Of a stretch of 64,000 bases of DNA, positions 1 through 9,038 are shown piece by piece (position 1 is the first letter of the stretch; every line of letters begins with the position of its first letter). The stretch spans positions 1 to 64,000 of the forward strand of contig NZ_WTKP01000010.1 in assembly GCF_009793355.1 (NCBI RefSeq), given 5' to 3'. Source of the DNA: Vreelandella zhuhanensis. GTDB lineage: Bacteria; Pseudomonadota; Gammaproteobacteria; Pseudomonadales; Halomonadaceae. The notes beneath the pieces are model-generated. The model was not told where the DNA came from, searched no databases, and saw nothing but the letters and a program-made list of their open reading frames with translations. The translations under genes and the position numbers were made by a program.

Positions 1-80
1 AGCGCTAACTCATTGACACTGCTTGCTTTTCAGCAAGCTCCACCGCTGGAAACGCCTGGCGTTCCCGGCAGCGGATGCGT

Positions 81-109
81 ACTCTACCTCCTGGCCGGGA
101 CACTGGCAA
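81..109 (-). promoter_or_regulatory. Leftward sigma-70 promoter, possible stable-RNA leader
   Basis: Read on the minus strand, TTGCCA (104-109) and TAGAGT (81-86) are separated by exactly 17 bases. The TAGAGTACGC context resembles gammaproteobacterial rRNA/tRNA promoters. Downstream (bases 80 to 1) comes non-coding sequence with a GCTTGC/GCAAGC hairpin and no start codon with a good ribosome site. I infer a leader for a stable RNA or gene that continues off the left edge. I see no gene in 1-222. Confidence 0.4.
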
Positions 110-222
110 GCCCTGGAGATAAAAAACCCCAAAAAGACCGGAAACCTCCTATAAAAGCCCTTCGGGGTAGCCAGCCCACACGGTTACACTAGAGGCTACT
201 TCCCTAATCGCCGAGGTTCGAG

Positions 223-1248
223 ATGAGTTCCCACCTGCTTTCCGTCGACTCCCTAGAGCGCGAAAACGTTGATCACCTACTGCGCGTTGCAGCACGCATG
301 GAACCGATCGCTCAACGCCGCCGGATTACTCGCGTGCTTGAGGGTGCTGTTCTGGGCAATTTATTCTTTGAGGCCAGCACCCGAACCCGTGTGAGTTTCA
401 ATGCCGCCTTCTGCCGGCTAGGGGGCAGCGTATGCGACACCACCGGGTTCACGTTTTCTTCAATGGCGAAAGGGGAATCGCTTTATGATACCAGTCGCGT
501 AATGAGCGGCTATGTAGACGCCATAGTGATGCGTCATCCTGAACAAGGCTCAGTGGCGGAATTTGCCGCTGCAACGAATGTGCCTGTCATCAATGGGGGG
601 GATGGCCCCGGCGAACACCCCAGCCAGGCATTGCTGGATCTTTATACCATCGACAAGGAATTTGCTCGGCTAGGCAAAAAACTGGCTGGAGCTCACATTC
701 TGCTCACTGGTGACCTGAAGTATGGCCGGACAGTGCATTCCTTGATTAAGCTGTTATCGCTTTACGACCCTTTGCGCATCACCCTGGTTTCCCCACCGGG
801 ATTGGAAATGCCGGGATATCTGATCGATCTCGTAGCATCTCGCGGGCATCAGATTGAACAGCGCGACACCTTGTCGTGCGATTTTTCTGACTTGGATGTG
901 GTGTATACCACGCGTATCCAGAAAGAACGTTTCACCACGGAAATGAATGAGAGTTTTAGTGGTGTCTCCCAGGACTTCATCGTTGACCGCGCTTTTCTTG
1001 ACCAGCACTGTTCACCGACCACCATTGTGATGCATCCGTTGCCTCGCGACAGCCGGTCCGGTGCTAACGATCTCAATGTGGATTTGAACGGTGACCCACG
1101 CCTGGCGATCTTTCGCCAGACTGATAACGGCATCCCCATGCGTATGGCGATTTTCGCTACCTTGTTAAAGGTGGAGGATTTGATCGAAGAGAATATGCGC
1201 CCGGTACGCTGGTTCGTACCCAAGCAGATTGGCGTCCTGGATCGCTAA
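223..1248 (+). CDS. pyrB: Aspartate carbamoyltransferase catalytic subunit
   Basis: Catalyses carbamoyl phosphate + L-aspartate to N-carbamoyl-L-aspartate, the committed step of cytoplasmic pyrimidine synthesis. The 341-residue protein carries the carbamoyl-phosphate loop STRTR (52-56), Ser80 and Lys84 (matching the E. coli catalytic positions), HPSQALLDL (132-140), DLKYGRTVHS and HPLPR (271-275). An ATG with GAGG just upstream supports the start. No pyrR lies upstream, and no pyrI or pyrC-like gene follows: the next genes are convergent. The enzyme therefore either works without a locally encoded regulatory chain or finds it elsewhere. Family assignment is secure; the quaternary class is not readable from sequence alone. 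Confidence 0.95.
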   Translation: MSSHLLSVDSLERENVDHLLRVAARMEPIAQRRRITRVLEGAVLGNLFFEASTRTRVSFNAAFCRLGGSVCDTTGFTFSSMAKGESLYDTSRVMSGYVDAIVMRHPEQGSVAEFAAATNVPVINGGDGPGEHPSQALLDLYTIDKEFARLGKKLAGAHILLTGDLKYGRTVHSLIKLLSLYDPLRITLVSPPGLEMPGYLIDLVASRGHQIEQRDTLSCDFSDLDVVYTTRIQKERFTTEMNESFSGVSQDFIVDRAFLDQHCSPTTIVMHPLPRDSRSGANDLNVDLNGDPRLAIFRQTDNGIPMRMAIFATLLKVEDLIEENMRPVRWFVPKQIGVLDR

Positions 1249-1263
1249 ACCGAGGTTACTTCA

Positions 1264-1719
1264 TTAAAGCGCGCTTCGCCCACCTGGCAACCCTTCTCTG
1301 TGGGCGAACCAACCTTCAAGAATCAATACCGCAGCGATACCGTCCACGCTGTGCTCGCGATAGTTGCCACGATGGCCGGCTTCGCGAGCAATCGATTTGG
1401 CTTCACGAGTGGAGCCGCGTTCATCGATCATTTCGCAAGGCTTGCCGTAACGCCCATGGAGTCGGTTGCCGAATTTACGCGCGCGCGTACTCATTGCAGA
1501 TTCACTGCCATCCATGTTGATCGGCAGCCCCACCACGAAAACATCCGGTTGCCATTCGTCGATGAGCCGGGCGACGACATTCCAATCGGGAATGCCATCG
1601 CGGGCCGGTAGCGCAGAAAGCTCCCGCGCGCTATGCAGCATTTCATTGCCGACGGCTACCCCGATGCGGCGCGTACCATAATCGAATGCCAACACCAGAC
1701 GCTGTCCTACCTCGGCCAT
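1264..1719 (-). CDS. ruvX: Putative pre-16S rRNA nuclease RuvX/YqgF
   Basis: RNase H-fold protein of the YqgF family, linked to maturation of the 16S rRNA 5' end and once annotated as a Holliday junction resolvase. The 151 residues show the expected blocks: the N-terminal AFDYGTRRIG with acidic Asp13, VGLPINMDG in the middle, DERGST, and VDGIAAVLILEGW near the C-terminus. Its ATG overlaps the yqgE stop as TGATG, so the two are translationally coupled. It is the last gene of the leftward run and converges on pyrB. Confidence 0.9.
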   Translation of the reverse strand: MAEVGQRLVLAFDYGTRRIGVAVGNEMLHSARELSALPARDGIPDWNVVARLIDEWQPDVFVVGLPINMDGSESAMSTRARKFGNRLHGRYGKPCEMIDERGSTREAKSIAREAGHRGNYREHSVDGIAAVLILEGWFAHREGLPGGRSAL

Positions 1720-2276
1720 CAGGCGTGCCCCGCGTCTCGCGTCATCAGATTGAGATCAATACCCAGCACCCCCGCCGCTGCCGACAGGCGCTCGGCGGGA
1801 GGCATGCTAAACAGGATATTGCTCTGCCCTTCCACCGTCAGCCAGGCATTATCCTTGAGCTCCTCTTCCATATGCCCGGCGTCCCAGCCTGCGCAGCCAA
1901 GGCACACCAGAAAATGCTCAGGGCCTCGGCCGACCGCCAGGGCCTGCAAAATATCCATGGAGGTGGTCAGCGCGATTCCGTCTTCGACTTGGATACTGGA
2001 GTCCCAATCGTCGCTGTCACCGCGATGCAGAATAAAGCCACGGTCCTTGTGCATCGGTCCTCCGAAATATACCGGCGTCTCACGATGCGGACTTTCCTCG
2101 CCTCCCAACTCCAGCTGATCGAAGAGAGCATCCAAGGTAACATCCAAAGGATGGTTGACGATCACTCCCATGCTGCCGTTTTCATCATGGTCACAGAGAT
2201 AGACCAGACTACCGGAAAAGTTGGGGTCTTCCTGATGCGGCATGGCAAGAAGGAAATGATGTTTCAAACTTTGCAT
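1719..2276 (-). CDS. yqgE: YqgE/AlgH family protein (UPF0301)
   Basis: A 185-residue member of the YqgE/AlgH family, recognised by the N-terminal HHFLLAMP block, GSLVYLCDHDENGSMGVIVN and YFGGP. The family is a conserved single-domain cytoplasmic protein, first noted as AlgH in pseudomonad alginate regulation; no biochemical activity is firmly established. It sits between gshB and ruvX in the order common in gammaproteobacteria, and its stop codon overlaps the ruvX start. There is about 120 bp between gshB and this gene. Confidence 0.9.
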   Translation of the reverse strand: MQSLKHHFLLAMPHQEDPNFSGSLVYLCDHDENGSMGVIVNHPLDVTLDALFDQLELGGEESPHRETPVYFGGPMHKDRGFILHRGDSDDWDSSIQVEDGIALTTSMDILQALAVGRGPEHFLVCLGCAGWDAGHMEEELKDNAWLTVEGQSNILFSMPPAERLSAAAGVLGIDLNLMTRDAGHA

Positions 2277-2397
2277 GAGGCTCCCGGGCGTTCAGGCAAG
2301 TGCCGACGCTCCATCTGATCGATGCCTGACCGGAACGTAAACCACAGCGCCACAGGCACCCTATCCCGGCCGGCTAAACAATAAAAAAGCGGACGCA

Positions 2398-3354
2398 TTA
2401 CGCTAGACGACGCTCGATGGCATCCAGCAACAGGCCAGCGATATCGGTGCCCCGCTGGTCGTCGATTTCACGCACACAAGTGGGGCTGGTGACGTTGATT
2501 TCAGTAATATAATCACCAATCACATCCAGCCCTACGAATATCAGGTTCTTTTCACGAATCATGGGCTGTATCTGTTGAATCAGCCAGTGATCGCGTTCGG
2601 TCAATTCGCGGGTGACACCCTGTCCTCCTGCCGCCAGGTTACCGCGAGTCTCCCCAGCGGAGGGTATGCGTGCCAAGCCATAGGGCACGGGTTCACCATC
2701 AACCAGCAGAATTCGGGTATCCCCCTCCTTGATTGCCGGCAAATAGCGCTGCGCCATGATCTGCCGATGGCCTTGTAGCGTCAGTTGTTCGAGCACCGCG
2801 CCCAGATTGCGACCCTCAGGGGTAATGTGGAAGATACCCGTGCCGCCCATGCCATCCAGCGGCTTGAAGATCACATCCCCATGCTCGGCATGGAAGGCAC
2901 GCAACACATCGACATTGCTGGCCACCAGCGACGGCGGGCAACACTGGGGAAATTGCTGGGCAAATAGCTTTTCATTACATTCAAGCAACGCCCTGGTGGG
3001 ATTGACCACCAATACGCCCTCACGTTCGGCAAAGCCCAAGAGGTGAATGGCGTTGGTAAACTCGAGATCCACCGGGGGATCCTTACGCATAAGGATCGCA
3101 TCCAGCTCAGCCAGCGGCCGTGCCTCTGCTTCACCCAATGTGAACCAGCGAACCGGGTCACGATGTACCGTTAAGGGGCGGATGCGGGCATAAGCCTGGC
3201 CTGCATTCAGAAACAGATCCTGCTGTTCCATATAATGCAGTGAGTGACCGCGATCCTGAGCGGCCCATAACATGGCCAGGGTCGAATCTTTCTTGTAGGC
3301 GAGGTCGGCAATGGTATCCATTACCACGCCGAGCTTGAAGCTATTTTGGCTCAT
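2398..3354 (-). CDS. gshB: Glutathione synthetase
   Basis: ATP-dependent ligation of gamma-glutamylcysteine and glycine to glutathione, in the cytoplasm. The 318-residue length matches the bacterial family. Visible motifs are the N-terminal GVVMDTIADLAYKKDST, MRKDPP (89-94), the ATP-grasp FKPLDGMGGTGIF with Lys164, and the metal/product-site block EINVTSPTCVREID near the C-terminus. It lies upstream of yqgE and ruvX, as in many gammaproteobacteria. The start ATG gives the family-typical N-terminus. Confidence 0.96.
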   Translation of the reverse strand: MSQNSFKLGVVMDTIADLAYKKDSTLAMLWAAQDRGHSLHYMEQQDLFLNAGQAYARIRPLTVHRDPVRWFTLGEAEARPLAELDAILMRKDPPVDLEFTNAIHLLGFAEREGVLVVNPTRALLECNEKLFAQQFPQCCPPSLVASNVDVLRAFHAEHGDVIFKPLDGMGGTGIFHITPEGRNLGAVLEQLTLQGHRQIMAQRYLPAIKEGDTRILLVDGEPVPYGLARIPSAGETRGNLAAGGQGVTRELTERDHWLIQQIQPMIREKNLIFVGLDVIGDYITEINVTSPTCVREIDDQRGTDIAGLLLDAIERRLA

Positions 3355-3435
3355 CTAGGCAACATTCCGGCAAGAACAATAGACTGGCAGTATGCCGCAC
3401 GGCTGGCTCCCGTCCAACCGTCCTGGATAATGCAC

Positions 3436-4131
3436 TCATTCATCCAAAGCTCCCGGAAGCAGGCGAATAGCATTCGGTTCAAGAGAGATCAGGCGTTGTT
3501 TGTAAAGCCGGCCAATGGCCTGCTTATAGGCACTTTTACTGACACCCAGGCGCGCCTTGATTTCATTGGCGGCACTCTTGTCGCCCAAAGGTAAATAGCC
3601 TCCGCTCAAACGCAGAGCCTCCAGAATCTTGTCACCCACCACATCCAGACGAGCGGCGCCCGGCGGTAACAAGGAAATATCCAACCGCCCATCGTCACGG
3701 CGCTGTTTGACATAGCCAGTGAGTGCTTGGCCGCGCCTCAGCGGCTGGGTAATGTCATCCTGAAAGATCAATCCCCAGTAGCGATGATTGACCACCACTT
3801 TCATCCCCAGATCGGTGGCATCCGCAACGACCAAGTCCACCGCTTCGCCTTCTTCCAGAACCCAGGCGTCGTCGGTCAGGAAGCGATCCAGACGCATCGT
3901 CGCAACCGGTCTGCCGCGTTCGTCTTCATATACCTTCACCAGCACGCGCTTGCCCGGATCAGGACGAAAGCGCTGTTCGCTGTAGGGTAGCAACAGATCC
4001 TTGGGCTGGCCCCAGTCGAGAAAAGCCCCGGTATCATTCACCGTGACTACCTTCAAATAGGCCACATCCCCGAGTTGAGCCTTACCTGAAACGAGCAGCC
4101 CGGGAGCAGGCACTTGGGGTTCATGAGCCAT
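3436..4131 (-). CDS. CvfB-like S1 RNA-binding protein
   Basis: A 231-residue protein of the CvfB/YitL type: tandem S1-like RNA-binding modules followed by a winged-helix region. Evidence includes GDVAYLKVVTVNDTGAFLDWGQPKDLLLPY (an S1 core, split here only by description), a second KVVVNHRYWGLIF segment, and a C-terminal DKSAANEIKARLGVSKSAYKQAIGRLYK helix pattern. The family is tied to expression of virulence factors in Staphylococcus; its role here is unknown. The frame stays open a further 34 codons upstream, but ATG at 4131 has an AGGA ribosome site and a family-like N-terminus. Confidence 0.82.
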   Translation of the reverse strand: MAHEPQVPAPGLLVSGKAQLGDVAYLKVVTVNDTGAFLDWGQPKDLLLPYSEQRFRPDPGKRVLVKVYEDERGRPVATMRLDRFLTDDAWVLEEGEAVDLVVADATDLGMKVVVNHRYWGLIFQDDITQPLRRGQALTGYVKQRRDDGRLDISLLPPGAARLDVVGDKILEALRLSGGYLPLGDKSAANEIKARLGVSKSAYKQAIGRLYKQRLISLEPNAIRLLPGALDE

Positions 4132-4219
4132 TGGTGTCTTCCTGGAAAAAGAATGCCGAAGAAAAAATGGTGGTGCAGACAAAAACTGATGCAAAAAAAA
4201 TAGCTGGGGAAAAATAAAC

Positions 4220-4939
4220 TCAAAGATCCCCAAAACGATCCTGAAGGAGAGAAAGAGCCACCACCGGCGCGGTTTCGGTGCGCAGGATACGCGGACCCAG
4301 CGTCAGCGAAGAAAACCCGGCGGCCAGTGCTGCCTCGACCTCCTGGGAGGATAGCCCACCTTCAGGGCCGATCAACAGCGCCACCTTCTCGGGGGAAACC
4401 GCCTGTTCGAGCGCCCCTTGAGTGGCAGGATGCAGAACCAGACATAAGCTTTCATCACGCTTGGCAAGCCAGTCGGCCAAGGCAAGGGGTGGATGCACCG
4501 GCGGCACCGTGGCGCGGCCACATTGCTCACAAGCGCTCACCGCCACCGCTTGCCAATGCGCGAGCTTTTTCGCCTCTCGCTCGCCTTTCAAGCGCACATC
4601 ACCGTGCTCGGTATAAAGGGGGGTAATGGCGGCAACGCCCAGCTCCACCGCTTTCTGGATAGCGTAGTCCATGCGATCCCCCTTGGAAATCGCTTGGCCC
4701 AGATGCACGGCAAGCGGGGATTCCGCCTGTCCCGGCCAGCAAGCCTCTATCTCAACTACGGTTTGCTTGCGATTCACCTCGCTCAACCGAGCGCCGGCTT
4801 CACGCCCTTGGCCATCGAACATTACCAGCGTTGCGCCCACACCCATACGCAGCACCCGCGTCAGGTGGCGTGCCGAACCTTCCGGCAACACCACCTGAGC
4901 CCCTGGCGCAAACGCCACGGGTACGTACAGACGCGGCAT
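4220..4939 (-). CDS. rsmE: 16S rRNA (uracil-1498-N3)-methyltransferase
   Basis: SPOUT-class methyltransferase that modifies U1498 of 16S rRNA using S-adenosylmethionine. The N-terminal PUA-like part has the family start MPRLYVP and HLTRVLRM; the C-terminal knot is marked by LLIGPEGGLS (about 188-197) and LGPRILRTETA (about 214-224). The start is ambiguous. ATG at 4939 gives the usual N-terminus, while an in-frame ATG at 4978, four bases after the secB stop, would add 13 residues. Neither has a strong ribosome site. Confidence 0.9.
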   Translation of the reverse strand: MPRLYVPVAFAPGAQVVLPEGSARHLTRVLRMGVGATLVMFDGQGREAGARLSEVNRKQTVVEIEACWPGQAESPLAVHLGQAISKGDRMDYAIQKAVELGVAAITPLYTEHGDVRLKGEREAKKLAHWQAVAVSACEQCGRATVPPVHPPLALADWLAKRDESLCLVLHPATQGALEQAVSPEKVALLIGPEGGLSSQEVEAALAAGFSSLTLGPRILRTETAPVVALSLLQDRFGDL

Positions 4940-4982
4940 CTTGCCGTGCTGGGCATACCAATCAGAAGACGTCAGCATTTAC

Positions 4983-5486
4983 TTACTGTGTCTGCTCAGC
5001 CTGCTGGGCTTCACGCTGTTTCTTCTGGGCGTACATCGCTTCGAAATTGACCGGCGCCAACATCAACGGCGGGAAACCACCGCGGTTTACCAGGTTGTCC
5101 ACACATTCACGTGCGTACGGGAACAGAAGGTTGGGGCAGAACGCGCCCAGGGTTTGATCCAGCTGTGCACCTTCAATCCCGGAAATGCGGAACAGGCCGG
5201 CCTGTTCGATCTCCGCCAGAAAGGAGGTCATTTCAGTTTCGTTATCTTTGACCTGAGCGGTGACCTTGATCACCACTTCATAGAGGTTGTCATCCACTTT
5301 CTGGCTGCTGGTATTCAAGTCAAGGCTGACCTTGGGTTTGAAAGCCTGCTGAAACACCCCCGGCGAATTGGGCGACTCAAAGGAAATATCCTTGACGTAA
5401 ATGCGCTGCAGCGAAAATTTCAGCTGCGGTTTTTCGCCTTCGGCGGCTGCCTGCGCGCCGGCACTCTGGTTATTGTCTTCCGCCAT
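4983..5486 (-). CDS. secB: Protein-export chaperone SecB
   Basis: Cytoplasmic homotetrameric chaperone that keeps preproteins unfolded and hands them to SecA. The 167-residue protein has the family core FSLQRIYVKDISFE, LDLNTSSQKVDDNLYEVVIKV and FPYARECVDNLVNRGGFPP, with a Gln-rich tail. ATG at 5486 follows AAGGAG with good spacing; an upstream extension of 19 codons lacks this. The gene lies between yibN and rsmE. The glutaredoxin gene grxC, often between yibN and secB, is absent here. Confidence 0.96.
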   Translation of the reverse strand: MAEDNNQSAGAQAAAEGEKPQLKFSLQRIYVKDISFESPNSPGVFQQAFKPKVSLDLNTSSQKVDDNLYEVVIKVTAQVKDNETEMTSFLAEIEQAGLFRISGIEGAQLDQTLGAFCPNLLFPYARECVDNLVNRGGFPPLMLAPVNFEAMYAQKKQREAQQAEQTQ

Positions 5487-5549
5487 GGGAAACTCCTTGT
5501 CATATAACAGTAAAAATAAAGTAGAAAGCGTCAGCTTGGTCAACCGAGC

Positions 5550-5972
5550 TTACTTTCTAACCACCGGCAGGCCATCGGCTTGCCATTGCGCCATGCCACC
5601 CTTGAGCTTATGAACATGCTCAAATCCTGCCTTGGTGAGCTTAGCCTGCGCTGCACCGGCACTCTGGCCATGCTTGCAAACCAGAATGATCGGCTGGCTC
5701 TTGAGCTTCTCCAGCTCTGACATCCGGCTTTCCAGCTTACTCTGCGGAAGATGGCGTGCACCGGCGATATGGCCGGCCTTGAAGTCCTTTTCCTCGCGGA
5801 TATCCACCACTACCGCGTCTTCGCGGTTGATAAGCTGGGTCGCTTGAGGCGACGTCACTGCATTGGTCGCAGCGCTACGTGCCTCGTAGACAAGCCAGGT
5901 GATCAATACCAGCAGGAAAGCCCCGACAAGCAGGGGATGGTTTTGCACGAATTCGAACAGCTGATCGATCAT
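5550..5972 (-). CDS. Membrane-anchored rhodanese-like protein (YibN type)
   Basis: A 140-residue protein with one N-terminal transmembrane helix (about 14-30) followed by a rhodanese domain. The domain has VVVDIREEKDFKAGHIAGA and the active-site loop LVCKHGQSAG, with Cys99 as the expected sulfur-accepting residue. YibN homologues are encoded next to secB in many gammaproteobacteria; the sulfur substrate is not established. I chose ATG at 5972 because it puts the helix close to the N-terminus; the frame extends 26 codons further upstream. Confidence 0.88.
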   Translation of the reverse strand: MIDQLFEFVQNHPLLVGAFLLVLITWLVYEARSAATNAVTSPQATQLINREDAVVVDIREEKDFKAGHIAGARHLPQSKLESRMSELEKLKSQPIILVCKHGQSAGAAQAKLTKAGFEHVHKLKGGMAQWQADGLPVVRK

Positions 5973-6191
5973 CGCGTACACAATCTCTTGGTCTATGCGG
6001 AAAAAAACGGCCGAGCCGTGGATGAAACGCGACAAGTATACACGCCACACCCTTTAGTGCGCAGGCATCTGCCATGACGCCCAAGGGTTGCCTGCGCTAT
6101 GATGCCCCAAGCCGACGCCCGTCGCGACCTTGATCCGCTCAATAGCGCGTATCGCTTGCCAACCCCGACGTGCCAGAACAACGAGGTTTTC

Positions 6192-7757
6192 ATGGACATT
6201 TCAGCAACTCCGCGCCCGGTGGCGTTGATTATTCTTGATGGCTACGGCCACAATCCGGACACCGCTCATAATGCGGTGGCAGCGGCCCATACGCCGACCA
6301 TGGATCAGCTGTGGTCGCAATGTCCCCATGCGCTGGTGCATACCGACGGGCGCCATGTTGGTTTGCCGGATGGCCAAATGGGTAACTCCGAGGTGGGCCA
6401 CATGAACCTGGGGGCCGGGCGTATCGTCTACCAGGACTTCACCCGGATCACCAAGGCGGTTGAAGACGGTGAGCTGGATGCCAACACCACCCTGACTGCG
6501 CCCATTGATGCCGCGGTAGCCCAGGGGGGCGCCGTTCACCTGTTAGGTCTGCTTTCGCCCGGTGGGGTTCACAGCCATGAAGACCACTTTCTTGCCATGG
6601 CCGAGCTTGCCACACGCCGTGGGGCACAACGCATTTATTTTCACGCCTTTCTCGATGGCCGTGACATGCCTCCCCAGAGCGCTCTGCCTTCGCTTGAGCG
6701 TGCCAATCAACGCCTGGCCGAACTGGTCGGTGCGGAAAATGGCTTTGTCGCTTCCATTATCGGGCGTTTTTACGCCCTGGATCGTGACAATCGCTGGGAG
6801 CGGGTGGAGCAGGCCTACCGCTTGCTGACCGAAGGTGAAAGCGAGTATCAGGCAAGTAGCGCTGAAAGTGCCCTGCATGCCGCCTATGCTCGCAATGAAA
6901 CCGATGAATTCGTTCACGCCACCAGCATTCGCCCTAATGGCCAGACCGTCGCTATTGAAGACGGCGATGCAGCGATTTTCATGAACTTCCGAGCCGACCG
7001 TGCCCGCGAATTGACTCGCGCCTTTGTCGACCCCGACTTCAACGGTTTTCCACGGCGTGCTCACCCCGTCCTGGCTGCTGACGGCTTGGTGATGCTGACC
7101 CAATACGCCGCCGATATCCCTGCGCCAGCCGCCTTTCCTCCTGCGGATCTGGCCGATACGTTGGGTGAAGTCATGGAAAATCGCGGCTTAACCCAGCTGC
7201 GTATCGCCGAAACCGAGAAGTACGCCCATGTGACGTTTTTCTTCTCCGGTGGTCGTGAGACGGAGTTTGATGGAGAAACGCGCATCCTGGTGCCTTCCCC
7301 CCAGGACGTTAAAACCTACGACGAAAAACCCGAAATGAGCGCCGTCGAAGTCACCGACAAGCTGGTCGAAGCGATTGATGGCCAAGCCTTCGACCTGATC
7401 GTGTGCAACTACGCCAACGGCGACATGGTGGGTCACAGCGGCGACTTCGATGCAGCGGTCAAAGCGATTGAAACAGTGGATCAATGCGTTGCCCGTGTGG
7501 TGGAAGCCATTGAACGTGTCGGCGGCGCCTGCCTGATCACTGCCGATCACGGCAATGCCGAACAAATGGTCAACCCGGAAACCGGCGTTACTCAGACGTC
7601 TCACACCACCTTTGAAGTGCCGCTTATTTATGTCGGCAAGCGTCCGGCACACCTCGAAGATGGACGCCTATGCGACCTTGCTCCCACCTTGCTGACCCTG
7701 ATGAACCAGCCTGTTCCCACTGCCATGACGGGAAAACCATTGATTCGTCTCGAGTGA
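6192..7757 (+). CDS. gpmI: 2,3-bisphosphoglycerate-independent phosphoglycerate mutase
   Basis: Interconverts 3- and 2-phosphoglycerate in glycolysis through a phosphoserine intermediate and two metal ions. The 521-residue length is typical. The metal site opens with ILDGYGH (Asp16), the nucleophile is Ser66 in [10 protein letters not shown], and [34 protein letters not shown] and [10 protein letters not shown] follow in order. ATG at 6192 follows ACGAGG; the longer in-frame start at 6099 has no such support. envC begins 5 bases after its stop, so the two are likely cotranscribed. Confidence 0.97.
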   Translation: MDISATPRPVALIILDGYGHNPDTAHNAVAAAHTPTMDQLWSQCPHALVHTDGRHVGLPDGQMGNSEVGHMNLGAGRIVYQDFTRITKAVEDGELDANTTLTAPIDAAVAQGGAVHLLGLLSPGGVHSHEDHFLAMAELATRRGAQRIYFHAFLDGRDMPPQSALPSLERANQRLAELVGAENGFVASIIGRFYALDRDNRWERVEQAYRLLTEGESEYQASSAESALHAAYARNETDEFVHATSIRPNGQTVAIEDGDAAIFMNFRADRARELTRAFVDPDFNGFPRRAHPVLAADGLVMLTQYAADIPAPAAFPPADLADTLGEVMENRGLTQLRIAETEKYAHVTFFFSGGRETEFDGETRILVPSPQDVKTYDEKPEMSAVEVTDKLVEAIDGQAFDLIVCNYANGDMVGHSGDFDAAVKAIETVDQCVARVVEAIERVGGACLITADHGNAEQMVNPETGVTQTSHTTFEVPLIYVGKRPAHLEDGRLCDLAPTLLTLMNQPVPTAMTGKPLIRLE

Positions 7758-7762
7758 GCCCC

Positions 7763-8908
7763 ATGCGCAAACGCCACCTCGAGTTCTTGGCGGTGTTGCT
7801 TCTGGCGCTGGGAATAACCTCCGCCGGCCACGCTAGCATGGGTGAAGAGGCGGCCCGCCAACAGCTCGATGCGGTCGGCGAACAGATTCAGGCGCTTTCC
7901 CGGCGCCTGGGCGACACCCGCGAAGCCCGCGACAAGGCCGGGAGCGAATTGCGTGCCGTGGAAACCCAACTGGCCGACACCCACCAACGCCTAGACCACC
8001 TTCAGGCGCAGCGTCGCCAGTTGAATGCCGAAACCGAGCAACTCAACGCCCACCGTGAAACCCTGGAAAACGAGCGTGACACCCAACAGCAGGCACTGGG
8101 CGCGCAGCTTGACGCCCTTTATCGTCTTGGCGCCACCCCTCAGCTGAAACTCTTGCTCAACCAGGACGACCCGGCGGAGCTGGACCGCATGCAAGCCTAC
8201 CTCAACCATCTGACCGAGGCTCGCGCGCAGCGCCTGACCACTATCGCCCGACTCGACGCTGCCCTTTTAGACACTCAGCGCGAACTGGCCACCCGCAGTG
8301 AACGCCTGCACAAGCTCTCAGAGCAGCTAGAGACCCAAAGTGCCCAGTTAGCCCAACAAACGGCCGAACGGCGCCAGTTGCTTAGTGGCCTGGACGCCCG
8401 CTACGCCACGGAAGAAGCCCGCCTGGAAAGCCTCAATCAGAATCGCGACCAAGCTGAACGTACCCTGCGCGAAATACAGGCGGAGCTTGCACGCCTGGCA
8501 CAACCCACGCCCAGCACCCAGATGGCGCGCACCCAAGGCGACTTGCCCTGGCCGGTGCAAGGCACGATCACCTCGCGCTTTCAAAATAGCGAGGGCGTGC
8601 ATCATAACGGTATCGTGATACAGGCCAGTGCCGGCACAACGGTGACCGCCGTACACACCGGCCGCGTGGTGTTTGCCGACTGGATGCGTGGCTTTGGTAA
8701 TTTACTGATCGTTGATCACGGCGACCAGATCATGACCCTGCATGCCCATCTGCAACATTTCAGTGTTCGACCGGGTCAGAAGATTGCACGTGGCGATGAA
8801 TTGGGCCGCGTGGGTGACAGCGGCGGCAGGCCCGAGGCGGCGCTGTATTTTGAAGTTCGCCAAGGGGGGGAGCCGATCAACCCCCAACGCTGGATCGCTA
8901 ACCGTTAA
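7763..8908 (+). CDS. envC: Murein hydrolase activator EnvC
   Basis: Periplasmic activator of the septal amidases AmiA/AmiB at cell division. The 381-residue protein has a signal peptide (about 1-25, ending GHA), a long coiled coil (about 28-250, rich in Glu, Gln, Leu and Arg heptads) and a C-terminal LytM/M23 domain (about 270-378). The zinc-site motif is degenerate: the first block reads VHHNGIVIQ without the metal-binding Asp, and the last block is LYFEVR, not LHFE, although LHAHL is retained. This fits an activator and not a hydrolase. The gene follows gpmI and precedes ctpA. Confidence 0.92.
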   Translation: MRKRHLEFLAVLLLALGITSAGHASMGEEAARQQLDAVGEQIQALSRRLGDTREARDKAGSELRAVETQLADTHQRLDHLQAQRRQLNAETEQLNAHRETLENERDTQQQALGAQLDALYRLGATPQLKLLLNQDDPAELDRMQAYLNHLTEARAQRLTTIARLDAALLDTQRELATRSERLHKLSEQLETQSAQLAQQTAERRQLLSGLDARYATEEARLESLNQNRDQAERTLREIQAELARLAQPTPSTQMARTQGDLPWPVQGTITSRFQNSEGVHHNGIVIQASAGTTVTAVHTGRVVFADWMRGFGNLLIVDHGDQIMTLHAHLQHFSVRPGQKIARGDELGRVGDSGGRPEAALYFEVRQGGEPINPQRWIANR

Positions 8909-8976
8909 GCGTGGAGCTACGCTTTCCTCTCACGCCACGGAAGGGATAAGCTGACAGCCATCCTGACTATAAAACC

Positions 8977-9004
8977 TTGACCACAAAAATCCTGACCATA
9001 TAAA
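8977..9004 (+). promoter_or_regulatory. Predicted promoter of ctpA
   Basis: TTGACC (8977-8982) and TATAAA (8999-9004) are 16 bases apart and lie 35 bp upstream of the ctpA start. A similar CCTGACTATA segment occurs about 30 bp earlier. This suggests ctpA can be transcribed independently of envC. Confidence 0.5.
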
Positions 9005-9038
9005 GCGCAGTGTACTGCCCCTGCCTTGCGGAGTTTGC

